Assembly (NCBI GenBank): GCA_016716705.1
Contig: JADJVF010000004.1
Location: forward strand, 209,201 to 273,200
Length of the DNA stretch: 64,000 bases
Reading direction: 5' to 3'
Origin: Holophagales bacterium
GTDB taxonomy: Bacteria > Acidobacteriota > Thermoanaerobaculia > UBA5066
Part shown: positions 35,892 through 45,206 of the stretch, piece by piece
Layout: every line of letters begins with the position of its first letter
How positions within the stretch are numbered: the stretch's first letter is position 1
Notes under the pieces: generated by a model
The model's database searches: none
The model's input: only the letters and a program-made list of their open reading frames with translations
What the model was told of the DNA's origin: nothing
Made by a program: the position numbers and the translations under genes

Positions 35892-38209
35892 GCGCCCTGC
35901 CCGCTGGCCTCCGCCGCGTAAGGTAGCACGAGGGTGACGGACGTTCCTTCTCCGGGGGCCGAACGGATGGAGACGCGCCCGCCGAGGTCGTCGAACCGCT
36001 CCTGGATGCTGAAGAGGCCGAAGCTCCGGCGGGCGTCGGGAAGGGCCGCCGCGGCCGGGACGTCGAATCCCTCTCCATCGTCTTCGAGGGTCGCCTCGAC
36101 GGCCTCCTCGTGCCACCGCAGGCACAGGGAGACGCTGCTGGCGCCGGCGTGCTTGACGACGTTGAGCAGGAGCTCGCGGACCGCCGAGAAGACGAGGAAC
36201 CGGCGCTCCTCGCCGAGGTCGCGCTGCGTTCCCTCCTTCGTCAGCCGGAAAGCGACGCCGTGCCGCTGCTCGACGCTCTCGCCGAGCCACTCGAGGGCGG
36301 CTTCCAGGCCGAGCTGATAGAGGATGGGCGGGCTCAGCTCCCACGTGAGCGAGCGCGTCTCCTGGACGGCGTCGCCGACGAGAGCGTGGACCTCCTCGAG
36401 GGCCGGGGCGAAGGGAGTCCCCTCGGCCCCCTGCCGGAGGGAGGCGAGCTTCACCTTCGCCATCGAGAGGACGGCTCCGAGCTGGTCGTGAAGGTGCGCT
36501 GCGATCGTCCGGCGCTCCCGCTCCTCGACCTGCGTCAGCTCGCCCGCCAGTCCGCGGAGCTTCTGGCGCGTCCGGTCCAGCTTCTCCGCCATGCGGCGGC
36601 GCTCGCTGACGTCCTGGACGATTCCCTCGTAGTGGTCGACGCGGCCCTTCTCGTCCCGGATCGCCCGCGCGTTCTCGAGGACCCAGATGAGTCCGCCGTC
36701 CTTCCTCCTGACGAGTGACTCGAAGCCTCTCACCTCTTCTGCGGACGCGAGCGACTCCTCGAATCGGGCCCGGCTTCCGGGTTCGACGTAGAAGTCCTTC
36801 CGGATGTCTGCGATGGCCCCGACCATGTCGGTCGGCGATTCGTAGCCGGCCATCGCGGCGAGGGCCGGGTTCACCGTCACGAATCGCCCGGACGGAGTCG
36901 ACTGGTAGATCCCCTCCGCCGCGTTCTCGAAGATGCTCCTCAGGTTCCCTTCCGCGGCCCGGAGCGCCCGCTCCGTCCGCTCCCGCTCGAGGATGTCCCT
37001 CCGGAGCTCCTCGTTGGCCGTCGAGAGCTGCGTCGAGCGGACGCGGATCGTCTCCTCCAGCTGTTCCTGGTGCTCCCGGAGCGCCGCTTCGGCCAGCTTC
37101 CGGCGGCTGATGTTCAGCGCGAGGACCGCGTTCAGGACGCCGAGAAGGATCAGGGCCCCGGCGCCCGTGAGGATCAGGTTCCGGTAGCGGGAGTACGCCG
37201 ACTCGGGGAGGTTGACCACGGTGCTCCCGGCCGGAAGACGGGAGGACGGGATGCCCCACCGGACGAGCTGGACGTGGTCGAAGAGATACCGCCCCGGGAG
37301 ATTCCTCACGACCGGGATCGACGCCGGGTCCGCTCCGCGAAGGACCCTCAGCGCGATCTTCCCGGCCGTCTCTCCCTGGTCGAAGCCGCTCGCGAGCATC
37401 CCGCCCACGAGGCCGAACCCGAGGTTGAAGTCCCAGGCGCCGTACACGGGGACGGTCGAGGCCTCGGAGACGAGCCGGATGCTCTCGTCGTACCCGAAGA
37501 CCCTTCCCTCCGCGTCGCGGGAGAAGAAGGTGAAGAAGACGAGGCTCGTGGGCGGGAGCGACCGGAGCCGGGCGAGGATCTTCGCCATCGGCAGGCCGTC
37601 GAGCGGCTCGAGCGGCACGCCCTTCCAGGACGGACCGATCTCGGCGAGCCGCGTCCTCACGGCCCGGCCCGTCTCCGTGTCCTCGTTCACGACGTAGATC
37701 CGACGCGTCCCGGGGTGGAGCGCGAGGGCCGTATCGAGGCTCGCCCCGAGATCGACGTCCTCGCTCACGCCGGTGAACAGCGGCCGGCCCTTCAGCTTTC
37801 CTTCCTGGAAGTAGTTCACCCCGCAGAAGACGACAGGCGTTCCCGGAAAGACCTCGTCGCGATGCTCCACGAGGAACTCCAGGGCGCGATCGTCGGTTGC
37901 CACGATGAGGTCGATCCGGTGGTCGAGGTACTTCCGGCGGTAGGCCTCCGGGAGCTGGGAAACGTAGCGCTCCTCGAAGAAGCGCTTCGTATCCATGTAT
38001 TCGACGAAGACGTTCTCGACGCCGAGAGCCGGCTCGAGCGCCGCGGAGATCCCGCGGTTCTCGTCGTCGGTCCACTTGTAGCCCTTGTAGTAGGAGTGGA
38101 GGACGAGGACCCTCTTCCCCGAGGCTGCATCCGCCGCCGCCGAAAGCGCGCGTCGCGGCTCGATCCGGACGAGGACCAGCAGGGCGAGGAGGAGCGGACG
38201 GACCTTCAT
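35888..38209 (-). CDS. Sensor histidine kinase with fused periplasmic ABC-type substrate-binding domain
   Basis: A 773-residue membrane kinase. After a leader helix, residues about 30-320 form a periplasmic substrate-binding domain of the ABC_sub_bind class (RVLVLHSYYKGYKWTDDEN, VEYMDTKRF and FFTFFSRDAEGRVFGYDES). A membrane helix lies near 335-357, then a coiled coil, a PAS/PAC domain (about 400-525, IFENAAEGIYQSTPSGRF) and a HisKA_3 box with the phosphoacceptor His in IAAHLHDQLGAVLS. A HATPase_c domain follows (LLNVVKHAGASS, DDGEGFDV). A ligand such as lactate is presumably sensed outside the membrane. Its stop overlaps the response-regulator start. Confidence 0.92.
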   Translation of the reverse strand: MKVRPLLLALLVLVRIEPRRALSAAADAASGKRVLVLHSYYKGYKWTDDENRGISAALEPALGVENVFVEYMDTKRFFEERYVSQLPEAYRRKYLDHRIDLIVATDDRALEFLVEHRDEVFPGTPVVFCGVNYFQEGKLKGRPLFTGVSEDVDLGASLDTALALHPGTRRIYVVNEDTETGRAVRTRLAEIGPSWKGVPLEPLDGLPMAKILARLRSLPPTSLVFFTFFSRDAEGRVFGYDESIRLVSEASTVPVYGAWDFNLGFGLVGGMLASGFDQGETAGKIALRVLRGADPASIPVVRNLPGRYLFDHVQLVRWGIPSSRLPAGSTVVNLPESAYSRYRNLILTGAGALILLGVLNAVLALNISRRKLAEAALREHQEQLEETIRVRSTQLSTANEELRRDILERERTERALRAAEGNLRSIFENAAEGIYQSTPSGRFVTVNPALAAMAGYESPTDMVGAIADIRKDFYVEPGSRARFEESLASAEEVRGFESLVRRKDGGLIWVLENARAIRDEKGRVDHYEGIVQDVSERRRMAEKLDRTRQKLRGLAGELTQVEERERRTIAAHLHDQLGAVLSMAKVKLASLRQGAEGTPFAPALEEVHALVGDAVQETRSLTWELSPPILYQLGLEAALEWLGESVEQRHGVAFRLTKEGTQRDLGEERRFLVFSAVRELLLNVVKHAGASSVSLCLRWHEEAVEATLEDDGEGFDVPAAAALPDARRSFGLFSIQERFDDLGGRVSIRSAPGEGTSVTLVLPYAAEASGQGA

Positions 38210-38278
38210 CGGCAGGCCAGCGGGAGGCTAGCAGGGCCTCGGGCTCCGGGATCGCCGGACGGACAATCTTCCATGATT

Positions 38279-38339
38279 TTCCTAGATAATTATACCTAGT
38301 TCCGGCTAAGCTAGGGTCGGATGCCGGGTATGTACCCGG
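38279..38339 (+). promoter_or_regulatory. lut control region: TACCTAG elements and CCGGGTA inverted repeat
   Basis: TTCCTAG (38279-38285) and TACCTAG (38293-38299) lie 14 bases apart in a short A/T-rich island. TATACC at 38291-38296 is a possible -10 box overlapping the second copy. CTAGGGT in opposite orientation follows at 38311. CCGGGTA-TG-TACCCGG (38324-38339) is a perfect seven-pair inverted repeat just before the ribosome site. CTAG is rare in most bacterial sequence, so this concentration is notable. Confidence 0.5.
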
Positions 38340-38355
38340 GTCCGGGGAGGTCGAG

Positions 38356-38909
38356 ATGTTCGACACGTTCCGAGCGCGCGCCGAGGCCGTGAGCGCGGAG
38401 GTCCACCGGGTCGGTGGCGCCGCCGAGGCCCTCCCGTTCGTCGAAGAGCTGCTCCGGCGCGAAGGCGTCGCGGACACGCCCGGGGCGCGGGCCGTGGGCG
38501 GCGGGCCGCTCGTGCGCCTGCGATCGCGTCCGGTCTGGCTTCGCGGGTCCCCGGGCTGACCTTCGACGTCACGCGCGAAGCCGCCGCGGCGAGTCGCGTC
38601 GGCGTCAGCGAGATGGAGTGGGGGCTCGCCGACACGGGGACCGTCGTCCAGGACGCGACCGACCCGGCCCTCCGGCTCGTCTCGACCCTGCCCGAGATCC
38701 ACGTCGCGCTCCTCCCCGCGAGCCGGATCCTCCCGGGGCTCGCCGACGTCGTGCCGAAGCTCGATCCGGGACGCGCTCCGTACATCTCCTTCATCACCGG
38801 CCCGAGCCGGACGGCCGACATCGAACGGGTCCTGACGATCGGGGCCCACGGACCGGTGCGGCTGGTCGTCGTCGTCCACGACGGAACCGGCGCGGAGGTG
38901 ACGCCATGA
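38356..38909 (+). CDS. lutC: LutC/LldG-type LUD-domain protein, one frameshift
   Basis: The ATG at 38356 follows GGGGAGG. The N-terminal frame encodes MFDTFRARAEAVSAEVHRVGG and a LUD-type helix. After about 38500-38530 the family sequence continues in another frame: ASRVGVSEMEWGLADTGTVV, then LPEIHVALLPASRILPGLADV, FITGPSRTADIERVLTIGAHGP and VVVHDG. Together these give about 184 residues, a normal LutC length. LutC is the small subunit of the LutABC (LldEFG) Fe-S L-lactate dehydrogenase complex. The stop overlaps the next ATG as ATGA. The frame break is probably a one-base error. Confidence 0.85.
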
Positions 38910-41065
38910 CGACGATGACGTTCCACAAGGAGATCGCCGAGGCGCTCGGCAACCCGGACCTCGCCGGCGCCCTCGGGCGCTTCTACGAGGCGTATCCCGT
39001 GAGTCGCGCGAAGGCCTACCAGGGGATCGACTTCGAGGCGGTACGGACCCGGATCGCCGAGGTGAAGGGGGACGCCGCCGGGCGCCTCCCCGAGCTCGTG
39101 GCCCGCTTCACGAAGGAGGCCGAGGCGCGCGGCGCGAGGGTCGTCCTCCTGAAGAGCCCCGAGGAGGTTCGCCGCTACATCGTCGGCCTCGCCCGCGAGA
39201 AGGGCGTGAAGAAGGTCGCGAAGTCGAAGTCGATGGCCTCCGAGGAGGTCCACCTCAACAAGGCGCTCCTCGAGGCCGGGATCGACGTGAAGGAGACCGA
39301 CCTCGGCGAGTGGATCATCCAGCTCGCCGGCCAGCGCCCCTCGCACATGGTGATGCCCGCGATCCACCTGACGAAGGAGGACGTGGCGGAGATCTTCAGC
39401 AAGGAGGTCGGCGAGCGGCTCGCGACCGACATCCCGCGCCTCGTGAAGGTGGCGCGCAAGGAGCTGCGCCCCGCGTTCCTCGAGGCCGACATGGGGATCT
39501 CGGGGGCCAACATCGCCGTCGCCGAGACCGGGACGCTCGTCCTCGTCACGAACGAGGGGAACGCCCGCCTCGTCACGACGCTGCCGAGAATCCACGTCGC
39601 GATCGTCGGCCTCGAGAAGCTCGTCCCGGCCTTCGCCGACGTCGTCCCGATCCTCACCGCCCTCCCCCGCAGCGCGACCGGCCAGCTGATGACGAGCTAC
39701 GTCTCGATGATCACCGGCGCCGCGCCGAACACCGACGGGACGCCGAAGGAGCTGCACGTCGTCCTGATGGACCACCGGCGGACCGAGATGGCGGCCGACC
39801 CGGTCTTCAAGGAGGCGCTGCAGTGCATCCGCTGCGCCTCCTGCCTGAACGTCTGCCCCGTCTACCGGCACGTCGGCGGGCACGTCTTCGGCGACGTCTA
39901 CACCGGCGGCATCGGCACCATCCTGACGGCCTGGACCGGGGCGATGGAGCGCTCGAAGGAGATCCAGGGGCTCTGCATCCAGTGTGGCAACTGCGTCGGC
40001 GTCTGCCCGGGAAAGATCGACATCCCCGAGCTCATCGTCGAGGTGCGCCGGCGCCAGGTGAAGGACAAGGGGCAGCCGTTCGTCCAGAAGGCGATCTTCA
40101 AGGTCGTCAACAACCGCCGCCTCTTCCACACGATGCTCCGCTCGGCCTCCCTCGCCCAGAAGCCGTTCGAGAAGGACGGATTCGTGCGGCACCTGCCGTT
40201 CTTCCTCTCGGGCCTCGCCGACTTCCGCAGCCTCCCCGCCATCGCCGACCGGCCCTTCCGCGACACGTTCAAGGAGATCCCGCAGAAGAAGGGAACCAGG
40301 AAGGCGGCCTTCTACGCCGGCTGCCTCATCGACTTCGCCTACCCCGGGATGGGAGAGGACGTCGTGAAGGTCCTCAACGCCGGCGGGGTCGAAGTGACCT
40401 TCCCCGAGGCGCAGACCTGCTGCGGCGCCCCGGCGCGCTACAGCGGCGCGTACGAGGTCGCCGCGCAGAACGCGATCGACAACCTCGAGGCGCTCCTCGC
40501 CGAGGACGCCGACTGGGTCGTCTCGGCCTGCCCCACCTGCACGACGGCGCTCGCGCACGAATTCGCGCGCTCGCTCCGGAGCACGGGGAAGACCGAATGG
40601 GTCGCGAAGGCCGAGGCGCTCGCCTCGAAGGTCATCGACTTCTCCTCTCTCGTCTCGAAGCTCGTCGAGGACGGGTCGCTGAAGATCGATTCGAAGAAGC
40701 TCCCGCCGGTGACGTACCACGACTCCTGCCACCTGAAGCGGACCCTCCACGTCTCCGAGGAGCCGCGCGCGCTCCTCCGGAAGGCCGGTCACGAGGTCGT
40801 CGAGATGAAGGAGTCGGACACCTGCTGCGGCATGGGCGGCTCCTACTCGCTCAAGTTCCCCGAGATCAGCAAGCCGATCCTCCAGAAGAAGCTCGCGAAC
40901 ATCCGCGACACGAAGGCCGGGACCGCCGTCATGGACTGCCCCGGCTGCGTCATGCAGATCCGCGGCGGCTTCGACAAGAAGGAGAGCCCCGTGGAGGTTC
41001 AGCACATCGCCCGGCTTCTCGCCAGAGCGCTGGCAGAGGAGCCGCCGGCGGCCCCGGAGTCCTGA
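38906..41065 (+). CDS. LutB-LutA fusion, Fe-S L-lactate dehydrogenase subunits
   Basis: A 719-residue protein that joins two normally separate subunits. The first 430 or so residues are LutB/LldF. It has a LUD domain (LLEAGIDVKETDLGEWI, ISGANIAVAETGTLVLVTNEG) followed by two [4Fe-4S] motifs (CIRCASCLNVCPVY and CIQCGNCVGVCPGK). The rest is LutA/LldE with two CCG cysteine-rich domains (QTCCGAPARYSG with CPTCTTAL, and DTCCGMGGSYSL with DCPGCVMQI). With LutC it should oxidise L-lactate to pyruvate and pass electrons to the chain. The start overlaps the lutC stop. Confidence 0.92.
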   Translation: MTTMTFHKEIAEALGNPDLAGALGRFYEAYPVSRAKAYQGIDFEAVRTRIAEVKGDAAGRLPELVARFTKEAEARGARVVLLKSPEEVRRYIVGLAREKGVKKVAKSKSMASEEVHLNKALLEAGIDVKETDLGEWIIQLAGQRPSHMVMPAIHLTKEDVAEIFSKEVGERLATDIPRLVKVARKELRPAFLEADMGISGANIAVAETGTLVLVTNEGNARLVTTLPRIHVAIVGLEKLVPAFADVVPILTALPRSATGQLMTSYVSMITGAAPNTDGTPKELHVVLMDHRRTEMAADPVFKEALQCIRCASCLNVCPVYRHVGGHVFGDVYTGGIGTILTAWTGAMERSKEIQGLCIQCGNCVGVCPGKIDIPELIVEVRRRQVKDKGQPFVQKAIFKVVNNRRLFHTMLRSASLAQKPFEKDGFVRHLPFFLSGLADFRSLPAIADRPFRDTFKEIPQKKGTRKAAFYAGCLIDFAYPGMGEDVVKVLNAGGVEVTFPEAQTCCGAPARYSGAYEVAAQNAIDNLEALLAEDADWVVSACPTCTTALAHEFARSLRSTGKTEWVAKAEALASKVIDFSSLVSKLVEDGSLKIDSKKLPPVTYHDSCHLKRTLHVSEEPRALLRKAGHEVVEMKESDTCCGMGGSYSLKFPEISKPILQKKLANIRDTKAGTAVMDCPGCVMQIRGGFDKKESPVEVQHIARLLARALAEEPPAAPES

Positions 41066-41078
41066 GGAGGCCGTTCCC

Positions 41079-42951
41079 TCAGGTCGGGGGCTTCGGCTCG
41101 CGGGCGGCCGGGACAGGCGTGGGCACCGGCGTGCCCGGGACCGGGGGCGGGCCCGCGACGACGTCGGCGGCCGCCGGGTTCGGAGGCGCGGAATCGGGCC
41201 CCGCCGACGGCATCGCCTCGGGCGGGCCGATCGGTCCATCCGGCCCCGAGCGGCTCCTCCTCCCCCACCGTGTCGGCCGGCGTCCACCGCAGCCGGAGCG
41301 GGGCCGCGAGCTCGGCCGCGAGCTCCTCGTCCGTGAGCATCTCGACAGATCGGAGCCGGTAGAGGACGCCGTTGACGAGCCTCGAAAAGCCTCGCGAGAG
41401 GACGCCGCTCGAGAAGGAAGACTGGTACTTGACCGGTCCGGGAATGAGCGCCACGAGAAAGGCGCTCTCCCGCGGCGTCAGCTCGGACGGGTTCTTCCCG
41501 AAGTAGTGGCGGGACGCCGGCCCGATGCCGTGGATGCCGGGCCCCCACTCGATGACGTTCAGGTAGATCTCGAGGATTCTCCGCTTCCCGAGCGCCGGCT
41601 CGAGGAGGAGCGCGAGCGCCGCCTCCTGGAGCTTCCGCCGGTAGCTGCGCTCCCGCGTGAGGAAGAGGTTCTTGGCGAGCTGCTGGGTGATCGTCGAGGC
41701 GCCGCGGGACCTTTCTCCGCGGACCCAGTTGATCGACATCGCAACCGGCACCTCGCCGAGGTCGAGCCCGGGGTGCCCCCAGAAATTCGCGTCCTCGGAG
41801 GTGAGGAGCCCCCGAATGAAGAGGGGCGGGACGTCGTCGAGCGGGACGAAGTCGGGGTTCGCGGGATCGACCACGACGACGGTCTCCCGTCCGTCGCGCC
41901 CGGTCATGACGCGGCGGAACGGGCCGCGGAGCTTCTCGAGCTCGGGAAGCGGTCGCGCCGGTGGCTGGAAGTCGAGCCGTTCCTCGACGACGAACGACTT
42001 CGGATCGAGCATCCGCCCCGTCACGCGCGCTTCCAGCTCCGCGCTCCCGAGGTCCTTTCCGCCCGCCGGCAGGTCGAGGCCCGACGCCGCGAGGAGCGGA
42101 GCGAGCTCGAGGCGGGGAATCGAGACCTCGACGTCGAACCAGGCGTCCCGTGGCGCGAAGGCCGCGACGGCGCGTCCCCGGCCACGCAGGCCCGCGGCCG
42201 TCCCCGACACGCACGCGACGTCGACGAACCGTGCGTCGCGGAAGAGAGTGGCCGTCACGGACCCGTCCGCGTCGAAAGGCTCGCCCAGCGAGGAGGCGCC
42301 GGGCGCGTCGTCCTCGGACGATGCGGCGAGCCGGGCGTCCGTGGCGAAGAGATTCGCCTCGACCGTCACACCGTCGGCGGACGCGGGAGAGAGGACACCG
42401 ACGCCCGAGACGATACCGAGGTCGCCGACCCACGCGCCGTCCCGGCGAAGCGACACGAGGCGCTTCAGGTCGAGGCGGTCGAGACGGAGGCGGAGGGAAC
42501 CGGCACCGGGCCGCTCGAGCTCGATCCGTCCCGGCCCGTCCCGGCTCGTCAGCTCGAGGCGGCCGCGGGACGCCGAGACGTCCCAGGCGCTCGGGACGAG
42601 CCGGAGCGAGAGTCCCTCCGGCAGCTCGGCCGACAGCGCACCGAGCTCGACCCGACGAAGCCGCCCGAGCGCCCCCCGACCGAAGAGACCCGCCCGGAGA
42701 CCGATCCGCTCGAAATGCACGTTGACGCCGCGCCCCGTCAACGAGAGGCCGGAGACGCTCGCTCGGAAGGGGAGCCGGACGCTCACGCGTTCCACGGAGA
42801 GCGAAAAGCCTCTCTCCGCGGCCTCCGAAACGAGCCTCTCGCGCAGCTTTCCCTCGAGAGCCGCCTCGACGAGCGCCACGGCGCCCCGGAGGGCCGCCCC
42901 GGCCAGGAGAGCGGCGAGGGCGATCAGGAGGAAACGGCGCGCGCGAGACAT
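41079..42951 (-). CDS. AsmA-like domain plus GT51 monofunctional peptidoglycan transglycosylase, frameshift near C-terminus
   Basis: About 623 residues. An N-terminal membrane anchor (MSRARRFLLIALAALLAG) leads to an AsmA/DUF3971-like beta-rich region to about residue 330. A GT51 lysozyme-like glycosyltransferase follows, with catalytic Glu in SEDANFWGHPGLD, then RGASTITQQLAKNLFL and RRILEIYLNVIEWG. There is no transpeptidase domain. Near the end one extra base in the C run at 41244-41247 breaks the frame. The restored tail is proline-rich (GPPPVPGTPVPTPVP) and stops at 41079, just clear of the lut fusion gene, whereas the naive frame runs into that gene. It should polymerise lipid II outside the inner membrane. 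Confidence 0.85.
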
Positions 42952-43033
42952 CGTTGCCCCCGACTTTACCGGGTTCTTCTCTTGACGCGGCGCCGCTCGC
43001 CCCCTACGGTGGGCGTGCGAGGCGGGACGCAGG

Positions 43034-43696
43034 ATGGACCAGGAAGAGAAGTCGGAACGGAGCCGGGCGCAGATTCTCGAGGCGGCGCTCGACCTCTTCT
43101 CGCGCCAGGGCTACAGGGGAACGAGCATCCGCGACATCTCGAAGGCGGCCGGCGTCTCCACCGGCAGCGTCTACCACCACTTCAACGACAAGGAAGAGCT
43201 CTTCGACACGCTCCTGTCCGAGTACTGGACCGCCATCGAGGGCCCCGAGTTCCCTTTCAACCGGGCCCTCGCGTCCGGCGCGTTCCCCGACCGGCTCGAA
43301 GAGCTGGCCGAAGCGGCCGAGGCGAGCGTGAAGACGTGGCAGCGACACATCGCGCTGATCTACGTCGACGTCGTCGAGATGCAGGGGACCCACATCCAGC
43401 GCTTCTACTCCGGCATGGCGGACCGCTTCGCGGCGTTTCTCCACCGCAACCAGGCGCAGGACGGCCCCGCGGCGCGGCTCGCACCCGAGGTGGATCCGCT
43501 CTCGGCCGTCATGCTCGCGAGCCGGATCTTTCTCCAGTACTACGCCGTCGAGCTCCTCTTCCGGGTCCCCGACCAGTTCGGCAAGCCCTCGAAGGCGGCC
43601 ATCCACGACATCGCGGAGATCCTCCGGCGCGGCATGCTCCGCTCCTCCGTCGACGAGGCCGTTCTCCCCGCGTCGCGCTCCGCCGGGCCGCGATAG
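43034..43696 (+). CDS. TetR-family transcriptional regulator
   Basis: A 220-residue protein. Residues about 8-55 form the TetR helix-turn-helix (RAQILEAALDLFSRQGYRGTS, ISKAAGVSTGSVYHHFNDKEELF). The C-terminal part is an all-helical ligand-binding domain with a C-terminal TetR pattern. It is divergent from the transglycosylase gene (82 bases between starts) and convergent with the ten-gene operon. I see no ACCGA/TCGGT-type palindrome in its own promoter. It is a candidate, not a proven, regulator of the TonB-receptor operon. Confidence 0.9.
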   Translation: MDQEEKSERSRAQILEAALDLFSRQGYRGTSIRDISKAAGVSTGSVYHHFNDKEELFDTLLSEYWTAIEGPEFPFNRALASGAFPDRLEELAEAAEASVKTWQRHIALIYVDVVEMQGTHIQRFYSGMADRFAAFLHRNQAQDGPAARLAPEVDPLSAVMLASRIFLQYYAVELLFRVPDQFGKPSKAAIHDIAEILRRGMLRSSVDEAVLPASRSAGPR

Positions 43697-43711
43697 CCTC
43701 CGGCGCGCGGC

Positions 43712-45206
43712 TCAGAGGTCCCCGATCGCGCTGACCAGCCGGGTCCAGAGCTCGCCTCCCCCGAGGCCGTTCGTCAGGATGACGATGCCCGAGCCCCGTC
43801 CCGGGGAGAACTGGCCGAAGGAACGGAAGCCGGTGCTGTTGGCGCCGCTGTGGTGGACGACGTCGCCGGCCGCGGTCGAGTTCAGGGACCAGCCGAGCCC
43901 CCAGAAGACATCCGTCCCCCTGGCCCGTCCGGGCCGCTCGATCGGCTCCCGCACGTCGACGCGGACCTCGTGGCGAAGCATCGACGCGACCGAGGCGCGA
44001 GAGAGCCCGTTCGGCGCGGAGCCCTCCGGGTCGAGGATCGCGACGAGGAGCCGCGCGTAGTCCGGGGCCGTCGTGACGAGCGTGTAGGCGGCGTTCGCGT
44101 GGGTGTAGCGCGCCCGGGCGAGGAACGTCCCGTCCGCCTTGTGCCCGCTCGCGAGCCGGGAGTCGAGCTCCGCCGTCCAGACGTACGAGGTGCCGCCATC
44201 CCGAGAGGGGCGAAGAGGGTGCGCCGGGCGTGCTCCTCGATCGGTTCCCCCGTCACCTTCTCGACCGCCCGCTGCAGCTGGAAGATCGCCTCGCCGGAAT
44301 ACCCGAACCGCGAGCCCGGCGCGAAGAGGACGGGCAGCGGCCCGTCCCTCTCCTCGCCTCCCTTTCGCCAGTTCGGCAGGCCGCTCGTGTGCGACAGGAC
44401 CATCCGAGGCGTGATCCGGAGGCGCTCCTCCTGGAACGGGACGGCCGGCGGCGCCACGTATTCCGCCAGCGGACGGTCGAGGTCGATCCTTCCCTGCTCC
44501 ACGAGCTTCAGGACGGAGAAGGCGAAGACCGGCTTCGTCATCGAGGCGGCCTCGAAGAGCGTCTCGCCGGTGACAGGCGCCCCGGTCCTCGCGTCTGCCA
44601 CGCCCCACGACCTCGTCCAGGCGACCTTCCGGTCCCTCACGAGGGCGATCGACACCCCGGGAACGTGGAGCTCGCCCATCAGGAGCGGCGTGAGCCTCTC
44701 GATCGCGGCGACGGTCGACTCCCAGGAGGGCGCGCGGACCCATCCCGCGGGATCGATCCTCCCGAGCGCCAGCGCGGCTCCCCGCCGGACGTCCTCGTCC
44801 GCGTCGTGAAGCGCCTCGCGCAGGGCGGGAACGGCCGCGGTGGCGGCGTCACCGACGGCGCCGAGAGCGTTCACCGCGCACCAGCGGACGTTCTCCTTCG
44901 GATCCGACAGCGCGCCGACGAGCGCCGGCACGGCCGGGAGCGCCTCCCGCCCCAGCTTGCCGAGCGCGATCGCCGCGCCCTGCCGGACGCTCTCCCGGGT
45001 GTCTCCGAGCGCCGTGGAGAGAGCGGGGACGCTCCGGGCTCCCATCGCGGAAAGCGCTTCGGCGGCGGCCCCGGCGGCGAACGGATCGGCGTCGGCCAGC
45101 GCCTCGACGAGGGGACCGGCCTCCGCCTTCGCCGGCTCCTCCGCCGCAGCGCGGCGACGAGCGGCGGGACGGCGGGGGCGGCGAGCGCTGCAGCGCGGGT
45201 CTTCAT
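43712..45206 (-). CDS. HEAT-repeat plus serine beta-lactamase-type hydrolase, two frameshifts
   Basis: The ATG at 45206 overlaps the stop of the upstream PLP gene. A hydrophobic leader (MKTRAAALAAPAVPPLVA) is followed by a frame change near 45140-45180. Then four HEAT/PBS-lyase-type repeats appear, such as LVEALADADPFAAGAAAEALSAMG and VPALREALHDADEDVRRGAALALG. The hydrolase domain has the nucleophile in ASMTKPVFAF (S-x-x-K), the Tyr in FGYSGEAIFQLQ and the third motif HHSGANSTG. A second break near 44195-44206 shifts the last 165 residues. The class includes beta-lactamase class C, esterases and D-peptidases. It is an exported enzyme of unknown substrate, last in the operon. Confidence 0.8.

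Noticed and set aside
38306..42433. 1375-codon antisense frame across the lut genes
   Set aside because: It is a mirror of LutC, LutBA and the transglycosylase. Low-complexity arginine and leucine content has no domain signal.
39310..43734. 1474-codon plus-strand frame
   Set aside because: It is a shifted frame of LutBA continued antisense to the transglycosylase and through TetR. No recognisable domain.
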